Assembly (NCBI RefSeq): GCF_024756235.1
Contig: NZ_JANUGY010000005.1
Location: 434,001 to 498,000, forward strand
Reading direction: 5' to 3'
Source: Massilia kyonggiensis
GTDB lineage: Bacteria > Pseudomonadota > Gammaproteobacteria > Burkholderiales > Burkholderiaceae_D
Length of the DNA: 64,000 nt
The notes under the pieces are model-generated. The model did not search any database. It saw only the letters and a list, made by a program, of their open reading frames with translations, and was not told the origin of the DNA. The position numbers and the translations under genes are program-made. Below are positions 35,646 to 45,149 of this stretch, piece by piece. Within the stretch, counting starts at the first letter, position 1; every line of letters starts with the position of its first letter.

Positions 35646-36493
35646 CACCAGTCTCCCGACGCGCCGCCGCCGTCGAAGCTGCCCCCGCCACCGCCGGAAA
35701 AGCCGCCACCGCCGCCGTCCGAAAAGCCGCCCGAGAAGCCGCCGCCGCCGCGCCAGCGGTCGTTGCCGTGGGCGGCATTGGCAAGGATGTTGCCGAGGAT
35801 GAAGCCGGTGGTGCCGCTGCCCCAGCCGGTGCCGTAGGGGCCCGGCTGCGCGAGACGCGTGCGGCGCGGGCGGAACACCGAGCGCAGGACCGTGATGCCG
35901 ACGAGGATCAGGAAGATGCTGACGACGACGTTCGGGCCGTCATCCTCCTGCTGTTGCGTGGTCGGCTGCGCCTGGGGCGCGGGGAATTTTTCCTGGTTCA
36001 GCAGCGTCGCGATGGCGCCGACGCCCGCGACGAGGCCACCGTACCAGTCCTGCTGGCGGAAGTGCGGGGCGATCGTGTCTTCGAGGATGCGCTTCGATTG
36101 CGCGTCCGTCAGCACGCCCTGCACACCGCGGCCGGCCTCGATGCGCAGGCGGCGCAGCGCCTTCGGATTGTCTTTCGCGACCACGAGCAGCACGCCATCG
36201 TCGACGCCCTTGCGTCCGAGCTTCCATGCGTCGGCCACGCGGATGCTGTACTGCTCGATGGCTTCCGGTTCCGTCGACGCCACGAGCAGCACGCCGATCT
36301 GGCTGCCCGTCTTCGCTTCGTAGTCGGCCAGGACGCCTTCCAGCTTCTGGCGCTGCTCAGGCGTCAGCATGCCGATCTCGTCGGTCACACGCGCCCGCAG
36401 CGCGGGCACCGGCTTGAACTGCTGGGCGTGCGCGTGACAGGCCAGCAGCAAGGTCAGCATCCAGGCCCACAGCAACCGCGGCAGGGCGTTCAT
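35645..36493 (-). CDS. TPM-domain membrane protein, YgcG-like, Gly-rich C-terminus
   Basis: The 282-residue protein has a signal peptide (cleavage after HAHA, about residue 23), a periplasmic TPM domain (about 30-165, VTDEIGMLTPEQRQKLEG and IEAGRGVQGVLTD), one membrane helix near 190-205 (VVVSIFLILVGITVL), and a Gly/Ser/Phe-rich tail ending GGGASGDW. This is the standard LemA-partner TPM protein. It lies 9 nt after the lemA stop in the same operon. Confidence 0.9.
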   Translation of the reverse strand: MNALPRLLWAWMLTLLLACHAHAQQFKPVPALRARVTDEIGMLTPEQRQKLEGVLADYEAKTGSQIGVLLVASTEPEAIEQYSIRVADAWKLGRKGVDDGVLLVVAKDNPKALRRLRIEAGRGVQGVLTDAQSKRILEDTIAPHFRQQDWYGGLVAGVGAIATLLNQEKFPAPQAQPTTQQQEDDGPNVVVSIFLILVGITVLRSVFRPRRTRLAQPGPYGTGWGSGTTGFILGNILANAAHGNDRWRGGGGFSGGFSDGGGGGFSGGGGGSFDGGGASGDW

Positions 36494-36502
36494 CGTAGGG
36501 CC

Positions 36503-37114
36503 TTATTTGCCGAAGTTGACGGTCGGCGCTGTCGAGATCGCCTTTTCGTTCTCGACCGTGAACGACGGCTTGGCCTGGTAGCCGAACATCATGGCGGTCA
36601 GGTTGGTCGGGAAGCTGCGGACCGTCACGTTGTAGTCCTGCACGGCTGCGATGTAGCGCTGGCGGGCCACCGTGATGCGGTTTTCCGTGCCTTCCAGCTG
36701 CGACTGCAGGTCGCGGAAGCTGGCGTCGGCCTTCAGCTGCGGATAGTTTTCCGACACGGCCATCAGGCGCGACAGCGCGCTCGACAGCTCACCCTGCACC
36801 TGCTGGAATTTCTGGAAGGCTTCCGGGTTGTTCAGGACTTCCGGCGTGATCTGGAAACTGGTCGCGGCCGCGCGCGCCCGCGTGACGGCTTCCAGCGTAT
36901 CCTTTTCGTGCGTCGCATAGCCCTTGACCGTGTTCACCAGATTGGGGATCAGGTCGGCGCGGCGCTGGTACTGGTTGACGACCTCGGCCCACGCGGCCTT
37001 GGTGGCCTCGTCCTTGGCCTGGAACTGGTTGTAGCCGCAGCCCGACAGCAGGGTGGCGGCCAGTACGGCGGCCAGCAGCATGCCGGCCCAGCGCGTGAAC
37101 AGGGAAGGTTTCAT
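36503..37114 (-). CDS. lemA: LemA family lipoprotein
   Basis: This 203-residue LemA protein has a lipoprotein signal (LAATLLSGC) and the family core: YNQFQAKDEATKAAWAEV, QRRADLIPNLVNTVKGY and the C-terminal FPTNLTAMMFGYQAKPSF. The mostly helical domain is membrane-tethered. It heads the lemA-TPM-TPM operon. These proteins are linked to envelope stress or surface remodelling, but no activity is established. Divergent from pyrF. Confidence 0.92.
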   Translation of the reverse strand: MKPSLFTRWAGMLLAAVLAATLLSGCGYNQFQAKDEATKAAWAEVVNQYQRRADLIPNLVNTVKGYATHEKDTLEAVTRARAAATSFQITPEVLNNPEAFQKFQQVQGELSSALSRLMAVSENYPQLKADASFRDLQSQLEGTENRITVARQRYIAAVQDYNVTVRSFPTNLTAMMFGYQAKPSFTVENEKAISTAPTVNFGK

Positions 37115-37235
37115 CTGACGATCCGTAACTAGTTGTCGAATGGCCAAAATATAACCGAAATGCCACAGTGATGGCGAGACAAACGGGCACGGGCGGTACA
37201 ATAGAGGGTTTGCAATCAGATCAGAGAGGCCGCCC

Positions 37236-38057
37236 ATGAACTTCATCGACAAACTTGACGCCGCCTGGAAGCGCAACGATTCCCTGCTGTGCGTAGGACT
37301 CGACCCGGACACGGCCCGCTTCCCCGCGCACCTGCGCGATCGCCCGGACGGCATCGTGGAGTTCTGCAAGGCCATCATCGACGCGACCGCCGACCTGGCC
37401 TGCGCCTTCAAGCCGCAGATCGCCTATTTCGCCGCCCTCGGCGCGGAAGACCAGCTGGAAGCCATCTGCCGCTACCTCCGTGAGAACTATTCCCACATCC
37501 CACTGATCCTGGACGCCAAGCGCGGCGACATCGGCGCGACCGCGCACCAGTACGCGCGCGAAGCATTCGACCGCTACGGCGCCGACGCCGTCACCGTCAA
37601 CCCGTACATGGGCTTCGATTCGGTCGAACCTTATATGGAATGGAAAGACCGCGGCGTGATCGTGCTGTGCCGCACGTCGAACGCGGGCGGCTCCGACCTG
37701 CAATTCCTCGACGTGGGCGGCCAGCCGCTGTACCAGCACGTGGCGCGCCTCGTCGCGGACAAGTGGAACAAGAACGGCCAGTGCGCCCTCGTCGTCGGCG
37801 CCACGTTCCCGGAAGAACTGGCGCAGGTGCGCGCCATCGTCGGCGACATGCCGCTGCTCGTGCCGGGCATCGGCGCGCAGGGCGGCGACATCGAGGCGAC
37901 CGTCAAGTCGGGCCGCACGGCCGCCGGCACGGGAATGATGATCAATTCCTCGCGCGCCATCATTTACGCGCAACCGCAGGGCGATGAAGACTTCGCAGCG
38001 GCCGCGCGCCGCGTGGCGCTCGAGACGCGCGACGCGATCAACCGCTACCGGGGCTGA
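37236..38057 (+). CDS. pyrF: orotidine 5'-phosphate decarboxylase (type 2)
   Basis: The 273-residue OMP decarboxylase of the longer subfamily has signature [11 protein letters not shown] (Asp-Lys-Asp catalytic set), start LLCVGLDPD and C-terminal [10 protein letters not shown] phosphate-binding loop. It makes UMP in de novo pyrimidine synthesis. GAGAGG before ATG 37236. Its end overlaps the convergent MFS gene by 13 nt. Confidence 0.96.
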   Translation: MNFIDKLDAAWKRNDSLLCVGLDPDTARFPAHLRDRPDGIVEFCKAIIDATADLACAFKPQIAYFAALGAEDQLEAICRYLRENYSHIPLILDAKRGDIGATAHQYAREAFDRYGADAVTVNPYMGFDSVEPYMEWKDRGVIVLCRTSNAGGSDLQFLDVGGQPLYQHVARLVADKWNKNGQCALVVGATFPEELAQVRAIVGDMPLLVPGIGAQGGDIEATVKSGRTAAGTGMMINSSRAIIYAQPQGDEDFAAAARRVALETRDAINRYRG

Positions 38058-39268
38058 ACGGTCTCGCGCTGAAGCGCCAGGTAACGCATCCCGACCGCCA
38101 GCGCCGCGAAGCCCGACGCGGCGGCAACGCCCAGCGCCCAGCGCGGCCCCGCGTGGTCGGCCACCCAGCCGACGATGGGCGCGCCGATCGGCGTCGTGCC
38201 CAAGGCGATGCCGAGCCGTAAAGCCATCACGCGGCCGCGCATCGCCGGTTCGGTCGACAGCTGCAACAGGCTGTTCGACGTATTCGTGAACGTGAGGGCG
38301 GCCACGCCCGTCAGCGCCAGCGCCGCCGCGAACCACAAATACCCCGGCGCCACGGCCGCCAGCGCGCAGCCGACGCCGAACACCCCGGCCCCGACGACGA
38401 GTGCGCTGAACTGCGTGCGCTCGCGGCGCGCGGCGAGCAGGGCGCCGACGACACTGCCGACCGCCATCGTCGACGACAGCAGGCTGTAGCCGCGCGCATC
38501 CGTGTGGAAGATCGAGACGGCCATGGTGCCGATGAAGATCGGGAAATTCAGGCCGAACGTGGCGATCAGGAACAGCATGCCCAGCAGCGCCATCAGGTCC
38601 GGCCGCTTCCACACGTAGCGCAGGCCATCCAGCATCCCGCGCCCGCCCGCGCTGCCGGAGGCGCGCGGGTGCGCGTGCAGCTCGTCCCTGCGCAGCCACG
38701 CCAGCGACGCCAGCACGGCCACGTACGACAGGCCGTTGACGATGAACGCCCACCCGGTGCCGACGCCGGCGATCAGGAGGCCCGCCGCCGCGGGGCCGAT
38801 CATGCGGGCGGCGTTGAACGACGTCGAATTCAGCGCGACCGCGTTCGGCAGGTCGGCGTCCCCGACGAGTTGCGCGACGAACGTCTGGCGCACGGGCGCG
38901 TCGAATGCCGACGCGCAGCCGAACAGGAAGGCGAACACGTACACATGCCACAGTTCGACGACGCCCGTGATCGTCATGACGCCGAGCACGAGCGCGAGCA
39001 GGCCCATCGCGGCCTGCGTGACCATCATGAGCTTGCGCTGGTCGACGTGATCGGCGGCCCAGCCCGTCCACGGCAGCAGGAGCAGTTGCGGGCCGAACTG
39101 CAGGGCCATCACGGTGCCGACGGCCGACGCGTTGTGGTGCGTCAGCCCGGTCAGCACGAGCCAGTCCTGGGCCGTGCGCTGCATCCACGTGCCCACGTTG
39201 GAAACGAGGGCGCCGATGGCCCACAGGCGGTAATTGAAATTGCTTAGCGAGCGGAATGCACGGGACAT
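38045..39268 (-). CDS. MFS transporter, EntS/MFS_3-like
   Basis: This 12-segment transporter of 407 residues starts [20 protein letters not shown], a pattern of the MFS_3 (EntS-like enterobactin exporter) group, with [10 protein letters not shown] in loop 2-3. Substrate unknown. It is preceded within 18 nt by the sbcB stop on the same strand, so the two may be co-transcribed. Confidence 0.85.
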   Translation of the reverse strand: MSRAFRSLSNFNYRLWAIGALVSNVGTWMQRTAQDWLVLTGLTHHNASAVGTVMALQFGPQLLLLPWTGWAADHVDQRKLMMVTQAAMGLLALVLGVMTITGVVELWHVYVFAFLFGCASAFDAPVRQTFVAQLVGDADLPNAVALNSTSFNAARMIGPAAAGLLIAGVGTGWAFIVNGLSYVAVLASLAWLRRDELHAHPRASGSAGGRGMLDGLRYVWKRPDLMALLGMLFLIATFGLNFPIFIGTMAVSIFHTDARGYSLLSSTMAVGSVVGALLAARRERTQFSALVVGAGVFGVGCALAAVAPGYLWFAAALALTGVAALTFTNTSNSLLQLSTEPAMRGRVMALRLGIALGTTPIGAPIVGWVADHAGPRWALGVAAASGFAALAVGMRYLALQRETVQPR

Positions 39269-39286
39269 CAGGCGGTGGATGCCGGA

Positions 39287-40735
39287 TCAATACCGGCTGG
39301 GGGCGATCATCTCCGCGTAATCATACAGGGCCCCGAGGATTTCCTCCGCGCGCTCGTCCGCCGTCTCGGACAGCGCGTCGATCTCCGCGAACAATTGATC
39401 GATCGTGCGCGCACCCCCCGCGCCGTCGAACAGGCGCGCGGCGCGGTGGTCTTCCCACGCCTGCTGCTCGTCCTCGGCCAGCGTGTGCGGGAAGTTGCGG
39501 GCGCGGTAGCGGAACAGCAGGTGTGACAGGCGCTCGTCCTCGAACGACGGGCGCATGGTCGCCAGTTTCGGCGCGGCTTCCGCCCGCAGCGATTCCAGCC
39601 GGCGCCGGTCGCCGTTCGACACGAAGCCGCCGTACAGGTCCTCGTCCACGTCGACGCTCGCCGCAACCGCTTCGCGCTGGAACACTTTCTGCCAGATGGC
39701 CGCCATGTCCGGCCCGCCCGCCGCGATACGGGCGTGGGCGAGGCATTGCTCGACGTCGAGCTCCCAGCGCGCCGCCATCTGCGTGCTCAGGGTTTTCAGG
39801 TTACCGACCAGCATCGGCGACTTGTTCAGGTGCACGCTCTTGATCGGGAGGCGCGTCATGCCTTCCGGCATCTCGGCGGCGCGGGTGAACAGGCGCTGGC
39901 GGATCGTCTCGACGTTCAGGTTGAACAGTTCGGACGGATCGTGGCGGCAGTCCCACACGAGGACTTCGTTCTTGTTCGTGGGGTGCGTCGCGAGCGGCCA
40001 GACGACGCCGAGGCAGCCGCGCTCGGCCGGGAACATGCCGGAGACGTGCAGGAACGGCTGGCGCAGCGCGCGGTCCAGGTGCAGGCCCATCTGTTCGGCC
40101 ACCTTGTCCTTGCGGCGCAGTTCCAGGCAGAAGTCGAACAGCTTCGGCTGCTTGCTGCGCAGCAGGCGCGCCAGCGCGATGGTGGCGCGCACGTCCGACA
40201 GCGCATCGTGCGCGGCGTCGTGCACGAGGCCGTTGTCGCGCGTGAGGTGTTCGAGCTTGAAGCTGGGGCGACCGTCGTCATGGCGCGGCCACGTGATGCC
40301 GTCCGGACGGAGCGCATAGGCCATGCGGACGACGTCGAGCATGTCCCAGCGGCCGCAGCCGTTCTGCCATTCGCGCGCATACGGGTCCATCAGGTTGCGC
40401 CACAGCAGGAAGCGCGTGACCTCGTCGTCGAAGCGGATCGTGTTGTAGCCGACGCCGATCGTGCCCGGCTCGGAGAACGCGGCGCAGATGCGGGCCGCGA
40501 ATTCGTGCTCGGGCACGCCGTGTTCCAGGCAGTGCTGCGGCGTGATGCCGGTGATCAGGCAGGCCTGCGGGTCGGGCAGGTAGTCGGGCGCCGGCTGGCA
40601 ATACAGCATGATCGGTTCGCCGATCTCGTTGAGGTCGGCGTCGGTGCGGATCGCGGCGAATTGCGCGGGGCGATCGCGCCGCGGTTCCGCGCCGAAGGTT
40701 TCGTAATCGTGCCAGAGGAAGGTGTGGGTGCTCAT
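39287..40735 (-). CDS. sbcB: exodeoxyribonuclease I
   Basis: This DEDDh exonuclease of 482 residues has Asp10/Glu12 in WHDYETFG, a second acidic set in NTIRFDDEV, and the His-Asp pair in HDAAHDALSDVRAT. An SH3-like and helical C-terminal region follows, as in E. coli ExoI. It degrades single-stranded DNA 3' to 5' and takes part in mismatch repair and recombination. Length matches the family. Confidence 0.95.
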   Translation of the reverse strand: MSTHTFLWHDYETFGAEPRRDRPAQFAAIRTDADLNEIGEPIMLYCQPAPDYLPDPQACLITGITPQHCLEHGVPEHEFAARICAAFSEPGTIGVGYNTIRFDDEVTRFLLWRNLMDPYAREWQNGCGRWDMLDVVRMAYALRPDGITWPRHDDGRPSFKLEHLTRDNGLVHDAAHDALSDVRATIALARLLRSKQPKLFDFCLELRRKDKVAEQMGLHLDRALRQPFLHVSGMFPAERGCLGVVWPLATHPTNKNEVLVWDCRHDPSELFNLNVETIRQRLFTRAAEMPEGMTRLPIKSVHLNKSPMLVGNLKTLSTQMAARWELDVEQCLAHARIAAGGPDMAAIWQKVFQREAVAASVDVDEDLYGGFVSNGDRRRLESLRAEAAPKLATMRPSFEDERLSHLLFRYRARNFPHTLAEDEQQAWEDHRAARLFDGAGGARTIDQLFAEIDALSETADERAEEILGALYDYAEMIAPSRY

Positions 40736-40811
40736 CGTGGCGCCATTCTAACTTGCAAGCATCGCACGGCCTAGCACCGGCTCAATCCGTCTTTGGGAAC
40801 CTTATGGAACT

Positions 40812-41765
40812 TCAGGTGCCGATGCGGTCGCGTCCCGCTTCCTTGGCGCGGTACAGCGCGGCGTCGGCGGCCTCGATCAGCGCGCGCTCGTCCTGGCCGG
40901 CCAGCAGCGTGGCGACGCCGAACGAACCCGTGACGTGCGGCAGCGGCAGGCGCATGTCGTCGAACACGACGGCCTCGCGCATGCGCGCGCACAGGCGCTC
41001 GGCGACCGTCACGGCCTGCGCCTGCGGGGTGGCGGGCAGGATCGCCATCATCTCTTCGCCGCCGTAGCGCACGGCGAAATCGGTGGGGCGCAGCCCCGCG
41101 CGGATCACGCCGGCGGCCGCGCATAGGGCGGCGTCACCCGCGATGTGGCCGTGCGTGTCGTTGAAGCGCTTGAAGTGGTCCAGGTCGATCATGACGAGCG
41201 ACAGCGGCCCGTTGTCCTGGCGTGCGCGGGCGACCAGCTTGGGCAGCGCGTCGTTCAGCCAGGCGCGGTTGTACAGGCCCGTGAGGCCGTCATTGAACGA
41301 CAGCTGGCGGTAGAACTCGCCCAGCTTCTGGCGCCGGCGCAGGCGGGCGTTCGTCGCGCGGATGCGGAACGACAGCAGCCGCAGCAGGTTGCGCGCCACG
41401 CCGTTGTGCCCGTCAATCAATTGCCATACGCGGTCGGGTTCGATGACGAGCAGCTCGCTGTCTTCCAGTGCGACGATCGCGTCGAGGTTGGCCGCATCGT
41501 CCAGCACGGACTGCTCGCCCACGCTTTCGCCCGGCAGGATGCGCTCGACATTGCCTTCGCCCAGGGCGCCTTCCACGGCGAGAGTGCCCGCGAGCAGGAT
41601 GTACAGGCGCGCGCGCAGGCCGTCCTCGAGCGCTTCGCCCTGCGGCAGCCGCACGAGCCGGCAATCGGCGAGCGCCTGCGCGACGGTGGGATCGTCGATG
41701 TCGCGAAAGAGCTGCAAGTCGCGGATACGGTAGGGGGATGCACCGAAGGTGCCGGTCACGATCAT
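40812..41765 (-). CDS. diguanylate cyclase with N-terminal cyclic-nucleotide-binding-like domain
   Basis: In this 317-residue protein, residues about 18-130 form a cNMP-binding (Crp-like) beta-roll (LLAGTLAVEGALGEGNVERILPG), and residues about 155-317 a GGDEF domain. The active-site loop reads YGGEEM (GGEEF variant), with an RPTD inhibitory-site motif five residues before it, so c-di-GMP synthesis with product feedback is expected. A weak ribosome site leaves the start (ATG 41765) less certain; the open frame continues upstream but without family resemblance. Divergent from the periplasmic-binding-like gene. Confidence 0.87.
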   Translation of the reverse strand: MIVTGTFGASPYRIRDLQLFRDIDDPTVAQALADCRLVRLPQGEALEDGLRARLYILLAGTLAVEGALGEGNVERILPGESVGEQSVLDDAANLDAIVALEDSELLVIEPDRVWQLIDGHNGVARNLLRLLSFRIRATNARLRRRQKLGEFYRQLSFNDGLTGLYNRAWLNDALPKLVARARQDNGPLSLVMIDLDHFKRFNDTHGHIAGDAALCAAAGVIRAGLRPTDFAVRYGGEEMMAILPATPQAQAVTVAERLCARMREAVVFDDMRLPLPHVTGSFGVATLLAGQDERALIEAADAALYRAKEAGRDRIGT

Positions 41766-41873
41766 CGGATTGACTGCCAGGCGACAACTTATATTGACAA
41801 CCTCGCATGATACCTGAACGAAACACCAGCGCCGATGCTTGGCGCCGATAAACAACAGTGTTTCAATGGCGGC

Positions 41874-42674
41874 ATGAATACCGCACCCGATTCCCTGGCT
41901 GATTTCCTGACTGATGCGCTCGGCCACCGTCATGCGCCCGCGCCCGATGCACGCATCGTCTGCCTCGTGCCCTCCATCACCGAACTGCTGTGCGACCTGG
42001 GCCTGGCCGGCAAGCTCGTCGGCCGGACGGGCTTCTGCATCCACCCGCGCGACGTGGTCGCGACCATCCCCAAGGTGGGCGGCACGAAGGACGTCAACAT
42101 CGAGAAGATCCGCAAGCTCGCGCCCACGCACGTCGTCGTCAACATCGACGAGAACGAAAAGCCGACCGTGGAGAAACTCGCCGAATTCGTGCCGCACGTC
42201 GTCGTCACGCATCCGAACACGCCGCGCGACAACCTGCAGCTGGTGCGGCTGATGGGCGGGATCTTCGGGGCGGAAGAGGCCGCCACGCGCTGGTGCGCTG
42301 AATTCGAGGCCGAGTATGCGGCGCTGCACGCGTCAAGCCAGGGCCCGGCACGCACCGTGCTGTACTGCATCTGGCAGGACCCGTGGATGACCGTGTCGAA
42401 GGACACGTATATCGCGAACATGCTGGCCGAACTGGGCTGGCGCGTGCCGGACCTGGGCGCCGACCGCTATCCGCGCTTTACCTGGTCGCAGGACCTCGTC
42501 GACGGGCTCGATGCCGTGCTGCTGTCGACGGAGCCTTACCGCTTCACGGAAGAGCATGCGGACGCGCTGGAAAAGCAGCTGGGGATTCCCGTCTACCTCG
42601 TCGACGGCGAGATGATGTCGTGGTACGGCAGCCGGGCGCTGGCCGGGCTGCGCTATTTGCGGACGCTCGGGTAA
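41874..42674 (+). CDS. BtuF-like helical-backbone metal receptor, no signal peptide
   Basis: This 266-residue type III binding-protein fold has IVCLVPSITELLCDLG (N-terminal lobe), VGGTKDVNIEKIRKLAPTHVVV and YCIWQDPWMTVSKDTYIANMLAELGW, as in cobalamin-binding proteins. There is no signal peptide or lipobox, and the preceding codons add none, so it is probably cytoplasmic, unlike BtuF itself. Such orphan forms are common in Proteobacteria; the ligand is unknown. Confidence 0.82.
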   Translation: MNTAPDSLADFLTDALGHRHAPAPDARIVCLVPSITELLCDLGLAGKLVGRTGFCIHPRDVVATIPKVGGTKDVNIEKIRKLAPTHVVVNIDENEKPTVEKLAEFVPHVVVTHPNTPRDNLQLVRLMGGIFGAEEAATRWCAEFEAEYAALHASSQGPARTVLYCIWQDPWMTVSKDTYIANMLAELGWRVPDLGADRYPRFTWSQDLVDGLDAVLLSTEPYRFTEEHADALEKQLGIPVYLVDGEMMSWYGSRALAGLRYLRTLG

Positions 42675-42695
42675 ACCCGGGCGCCGCGACGGCGA

Positions 42696-43070
42696 TCAGG
42701 AATTGCTCGTCAGGTTTTTATCGGACTCGGCGTCCACAGGCAGCGGTTCGCGCTTGTTCTTGTCGTTCAGGCGGCCGATGGCGCTGTCCAGGGCGCGCTT
42801 GAGCTTGCCGACGGCGCTCGTGATCGACTGCTGCAGGTTTTCCGCATGCGCATGCACGACGACGGGCGCATAGCCCGAGACGAGCGCTTCCATCATGCAG
42901 TAGTTGCTGCCGTCCTCGTGCTTTTCCTTGTTCTCGTTCGAGAGGTGCACGTCCACGCGGCGCACGTGGTCGCCGAAGCGGCCGATCGCTTCTTCGACCA
43001 GGGTGCGGACGCGTTCGTCGAGGCCCGAATGGCGCTGGATGGTGTTGTCGGTGTTGACATTAACTTCCAT
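42696..43070 (-). CDS. HPF/RaiA-family ribosome-associated factor
   Basis: A 124-residue S30AE-like protein (VNVNTDNTIQRHSGLDERVRTLVEEAIGRF start, VRRVDVHLSNE, SAVGKLKRALDSAIGRL). GGAGGAG five bases before ATG 43070 is an excellent ribosome site and settles the start. HPF-like factors bind the 30S decoding region and dimerise or silence ribosomes in stationary phase. It lacks the usual very basic helix, so it may be a divergent paralog. Confidence 0.8.
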   Translation of the reverse strand: MEVNVNTDNTIQRHSGLDERVRTLVEEAIGRFGDHVRRVDVHLSNENKEKHEDGSNYCMMEALVSGYAPVVVHAHAENLQQSITSAVGKLKRALDSAIGRLNDKNKREPLPVDAESDKNLTSNS

Positions 43071-43145
43071 AAACTCCTCCAAAAGTGGTCACATTTGCAT
43101 CGATGTTACCCGCTCCGGAGAAAACCCGGCGTCCCGCACGCGCAC

Positions 43146-43814
43146 TCAGGTGTTCACGAGGCTCGCGGCGATGTTGACGGACAGGCCGAGGATGACGAGG
43201 TTGAAGAAGAAGGCCAGCACGCAATGGCCCAGCACGAGCTTGCGCATGGCGCGCGTCTTGACGGTCACGTCCGACGTCTGCACGGCGACCGACAGGGTGA
43301 ACGAGAAGTACAGGAAGTCCCAGTAGTTCGGCTGCGTGTGCCGGTCGGGGAATTCCAGCGGCAGCGCATGCTTGCTGGCGGTGTAGTAGATGTGCGCGTA
43401 ATGAAAGCAGTACATGACGCCGACGAGCAGCCAGGAACCGATCACGGTCAGCGCGGTGAACCCGTAGTGCAGCGCCTTCACGTGTTCCGACGCTTCCTTC
43501 ATGTTCGCCAGCTCCGTCACGATGGCGTAGACGCTCAGGATCGCGCCGACGATGACGGCGCCCAGCACGGCGCCCCCGCTCTCGTCCTGCTTTTCGGCGA
43601 TCGCGCGCACCCGGCTGTGGTCGGCGCGGAACATCGTCCACGCCATCGTCAGCAGATAGGTCCAGACGCCGCTGTTCCAGCCGATCAGGGCGCGCCGCAA
43701 GTCATTGTAGCGGTCCGGGACAAGGATCCCGACGATCACGCCGAGCATCAGCGCGCCGAGCAAATAGGGGCGGCTGCGGATGAACCGTAACAGGAAGCCC
43801 GGCCGCTCCTCCAT
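43146..43814 (-). CDS. DUF1345 family membrane protein
   Basis: This protein of 222 residues has about five membrane helices and the DUF1345 pattern: WTMFRADHSRVRAIAEKQDE, FHYAHIYYTASKHALPLEFP, and NYWDFLYFSFTLSVAVQTSDV near the C-terminus. The last motif resembles pore-like segments of two-TM ion channels, but no selectivity filter is evident. ATG 43814 overlaps the MFS stop (TGATG), so it is coupled to the transporter before it. Function unknown. Confidence 0.85.
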   Translation of the reverse strand: MEERPGFLLRFIRSRPYLLGALMLGVIVGILVPDRYNDLRRALIGWNSGVWTYLLTMAWTMFRADHSRVRAIAEKQDESGGAVLGAVIVGAILSVYAIVTELANMKEASEHVKALHYGFTALTVIGSWLLVGVMYCFHYAHIYYTASKHALPLEFPDRHTQPNYWDFLYFSFTLSVAVQTSDVTVKTRAMRKLVLGHCVLAFFFNLVILGLSVNIAASLVNT

Positions 43815-45076
43815 CACGTGGCTCCAGCCTTCGCCGCGCGCTCCGCTTCGTGATGCGGGAAGCGGTCCATGCGCGACAGCACGGGGAACAGCTTCATCCA
43901 CGTGCCCGTGACGACGAGCGTGGCGACGCCGCCGAACACGATCGCGCGCACGAGGCCGAACCAGCTCGCCGTGAGGCCCGACTCGAATTCGCCCAGTTCG
44001 TTGGACGCGCCGATGAACACGGCGTTCACGGCGCTGACGCGGCCGCGGATCTCGTCCGGCGTCTCGTACTGCACGAGCAGGTGGCGGATGTAGACGCTGA
44101 CCATGTCGCCCGCGCCCAGCAGGAACAGCGCGACGAGGGCGACATAGAAGCTGTGCGTCAGGCCCATCGTCACGGTGGCCGCGCCGAACAGGGCGACGCC
44201 GCCGAACATCCACGGGCCGACCTTGCGCGTGATGGGCCAGAACGCGAGCGCGATGGAGCACAACGTGGCGCCGGCGCCGGGCGCCGTCCGCAACAGGCCC
44301 AGGCTCGTCGGCCCGGCATGCAGCACGTCGTGGGCGTAGGCGGGCAGCAGGGCGGTGGCGCCGCCGAACAGCACGGCGAACAGGTCGAGAGAGATCGCGC
44401 CCAGCACGATCGGCCGCGACCACACGAAGCGCAGGCCTTCGAGCAGCGTGTGCCAGCTGACGGGCGCCTTGTTCATCGCCTGCGGGGCGCTCTTCGTGCC
44501 GGACATCAGCAGCACGGCGACGACAAGCAGGGTGCTCGACACGGCATAGACGACGTTCGGCCCGAACACGTACAGCAGGCCGCCCGCCACGGGACCGGCG
44601 ATCACGGCCACCTGGAACGTGGACGAGCTCAGCGCCACGGCCTGCGAGAAGTCCTTCGTGGAGACGAGATTGCGCAGCACGGCCTGCGACGCCGGCTGCA
44701 TGAACGCGCGCGCGCTGCCGAACAGCACGAGCACGGCATAGACGGGCCATACCGTCTTGCTGCCGGACAGCGTGAACGCGACGAGCAGCAGGCTGCACAA
44801 CAGCTGCGTGGCCATGCACGCGATGACGATCTTGCGGCGGTCGTACGTGTCGGCCACGTGGCCGGCCCACAGGATCAGGACGAGGAACGGGGCGAACTGG
44901 GCGAGGCCGATCAGGCCGAGGTCGAACAGGCTGTGCGTGATCTGGTAGACCTGCCAGCCGATGGCCACGCTCTGCATCTGGACGGCGAGCGTGCCGAGGA
45001 AGCGCGAGGAGAGGTAGAAGGAAACGTTACGGTTGCGCAGGACGGCGAGACGCCCTGTCGGGGAAAGCACGGACAT
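43814..45076 (-). CDS. MFS transporter, MFS_3/EntS-like
   Basis: This is a 12-segment transporter of 420 residues, FYLSSRFLGTLAVQMQSVAIGWQVY type, with DTYDRRKIVI in loop 2-3 and a second-half repeat. It is similar in class to the one at 38045-39268 but clearly a different protein. ATG 45076 is preferred; a TTG ten codons upstream has a purine run too close to it. It heads a two-gene unit with the DUF1345 gene. Confidence 0.86.
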   Translation of the reverse strand: MSVLSPTGRLAVLRNRNVSFYLSSRFLGTLAVQMQSVAIGWQVYQITHSLFDLGLIGLAQFAPFLVLILWAGHVADTYDRRKIVIACMATQLLCSLLLVAFTLSGSKTVWPVYAVLVLFGSARAFMQPASQAVLRNLVSTKDFSQAVALSSSTFQVAVIAGPVAGGLLYVFGPNVVYAVSSTLLVVAVLLMSGTKSAPQAMNKAPVSWHTLLEGLRFVWSRPIVLGAISLDLFAVLFGGATALLPAYAHDVLHAGPTSLGLLRTAPGAGATLCSIALAFWPITRKVGPWMFGGVALFGAATVTMGLTHSFYVALVALFLLGAGDMVSVYIRHLLVQYETPDEIRGRVSAVNAVFIGASNELGEFESGLTASWFGLVRAIVFGGVATLVVTGTWMKLFPVLSRMDRFPHHEAERAAKAGAT

Positions 45077-45149
45077 AGGTTGGGAGAAGGAATGGCGGGA
45101 ATGCAACCCTCATTGTGCCTGATGTCCGCGCAATGCGCTGACGGCGGCT

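Noticed and set aside
38045..45076. The two MFS_3-type exporters as a recent duplication
   Set aside because: They share the family but their sequences differ throughout, unlike the near-identical kinase segments.
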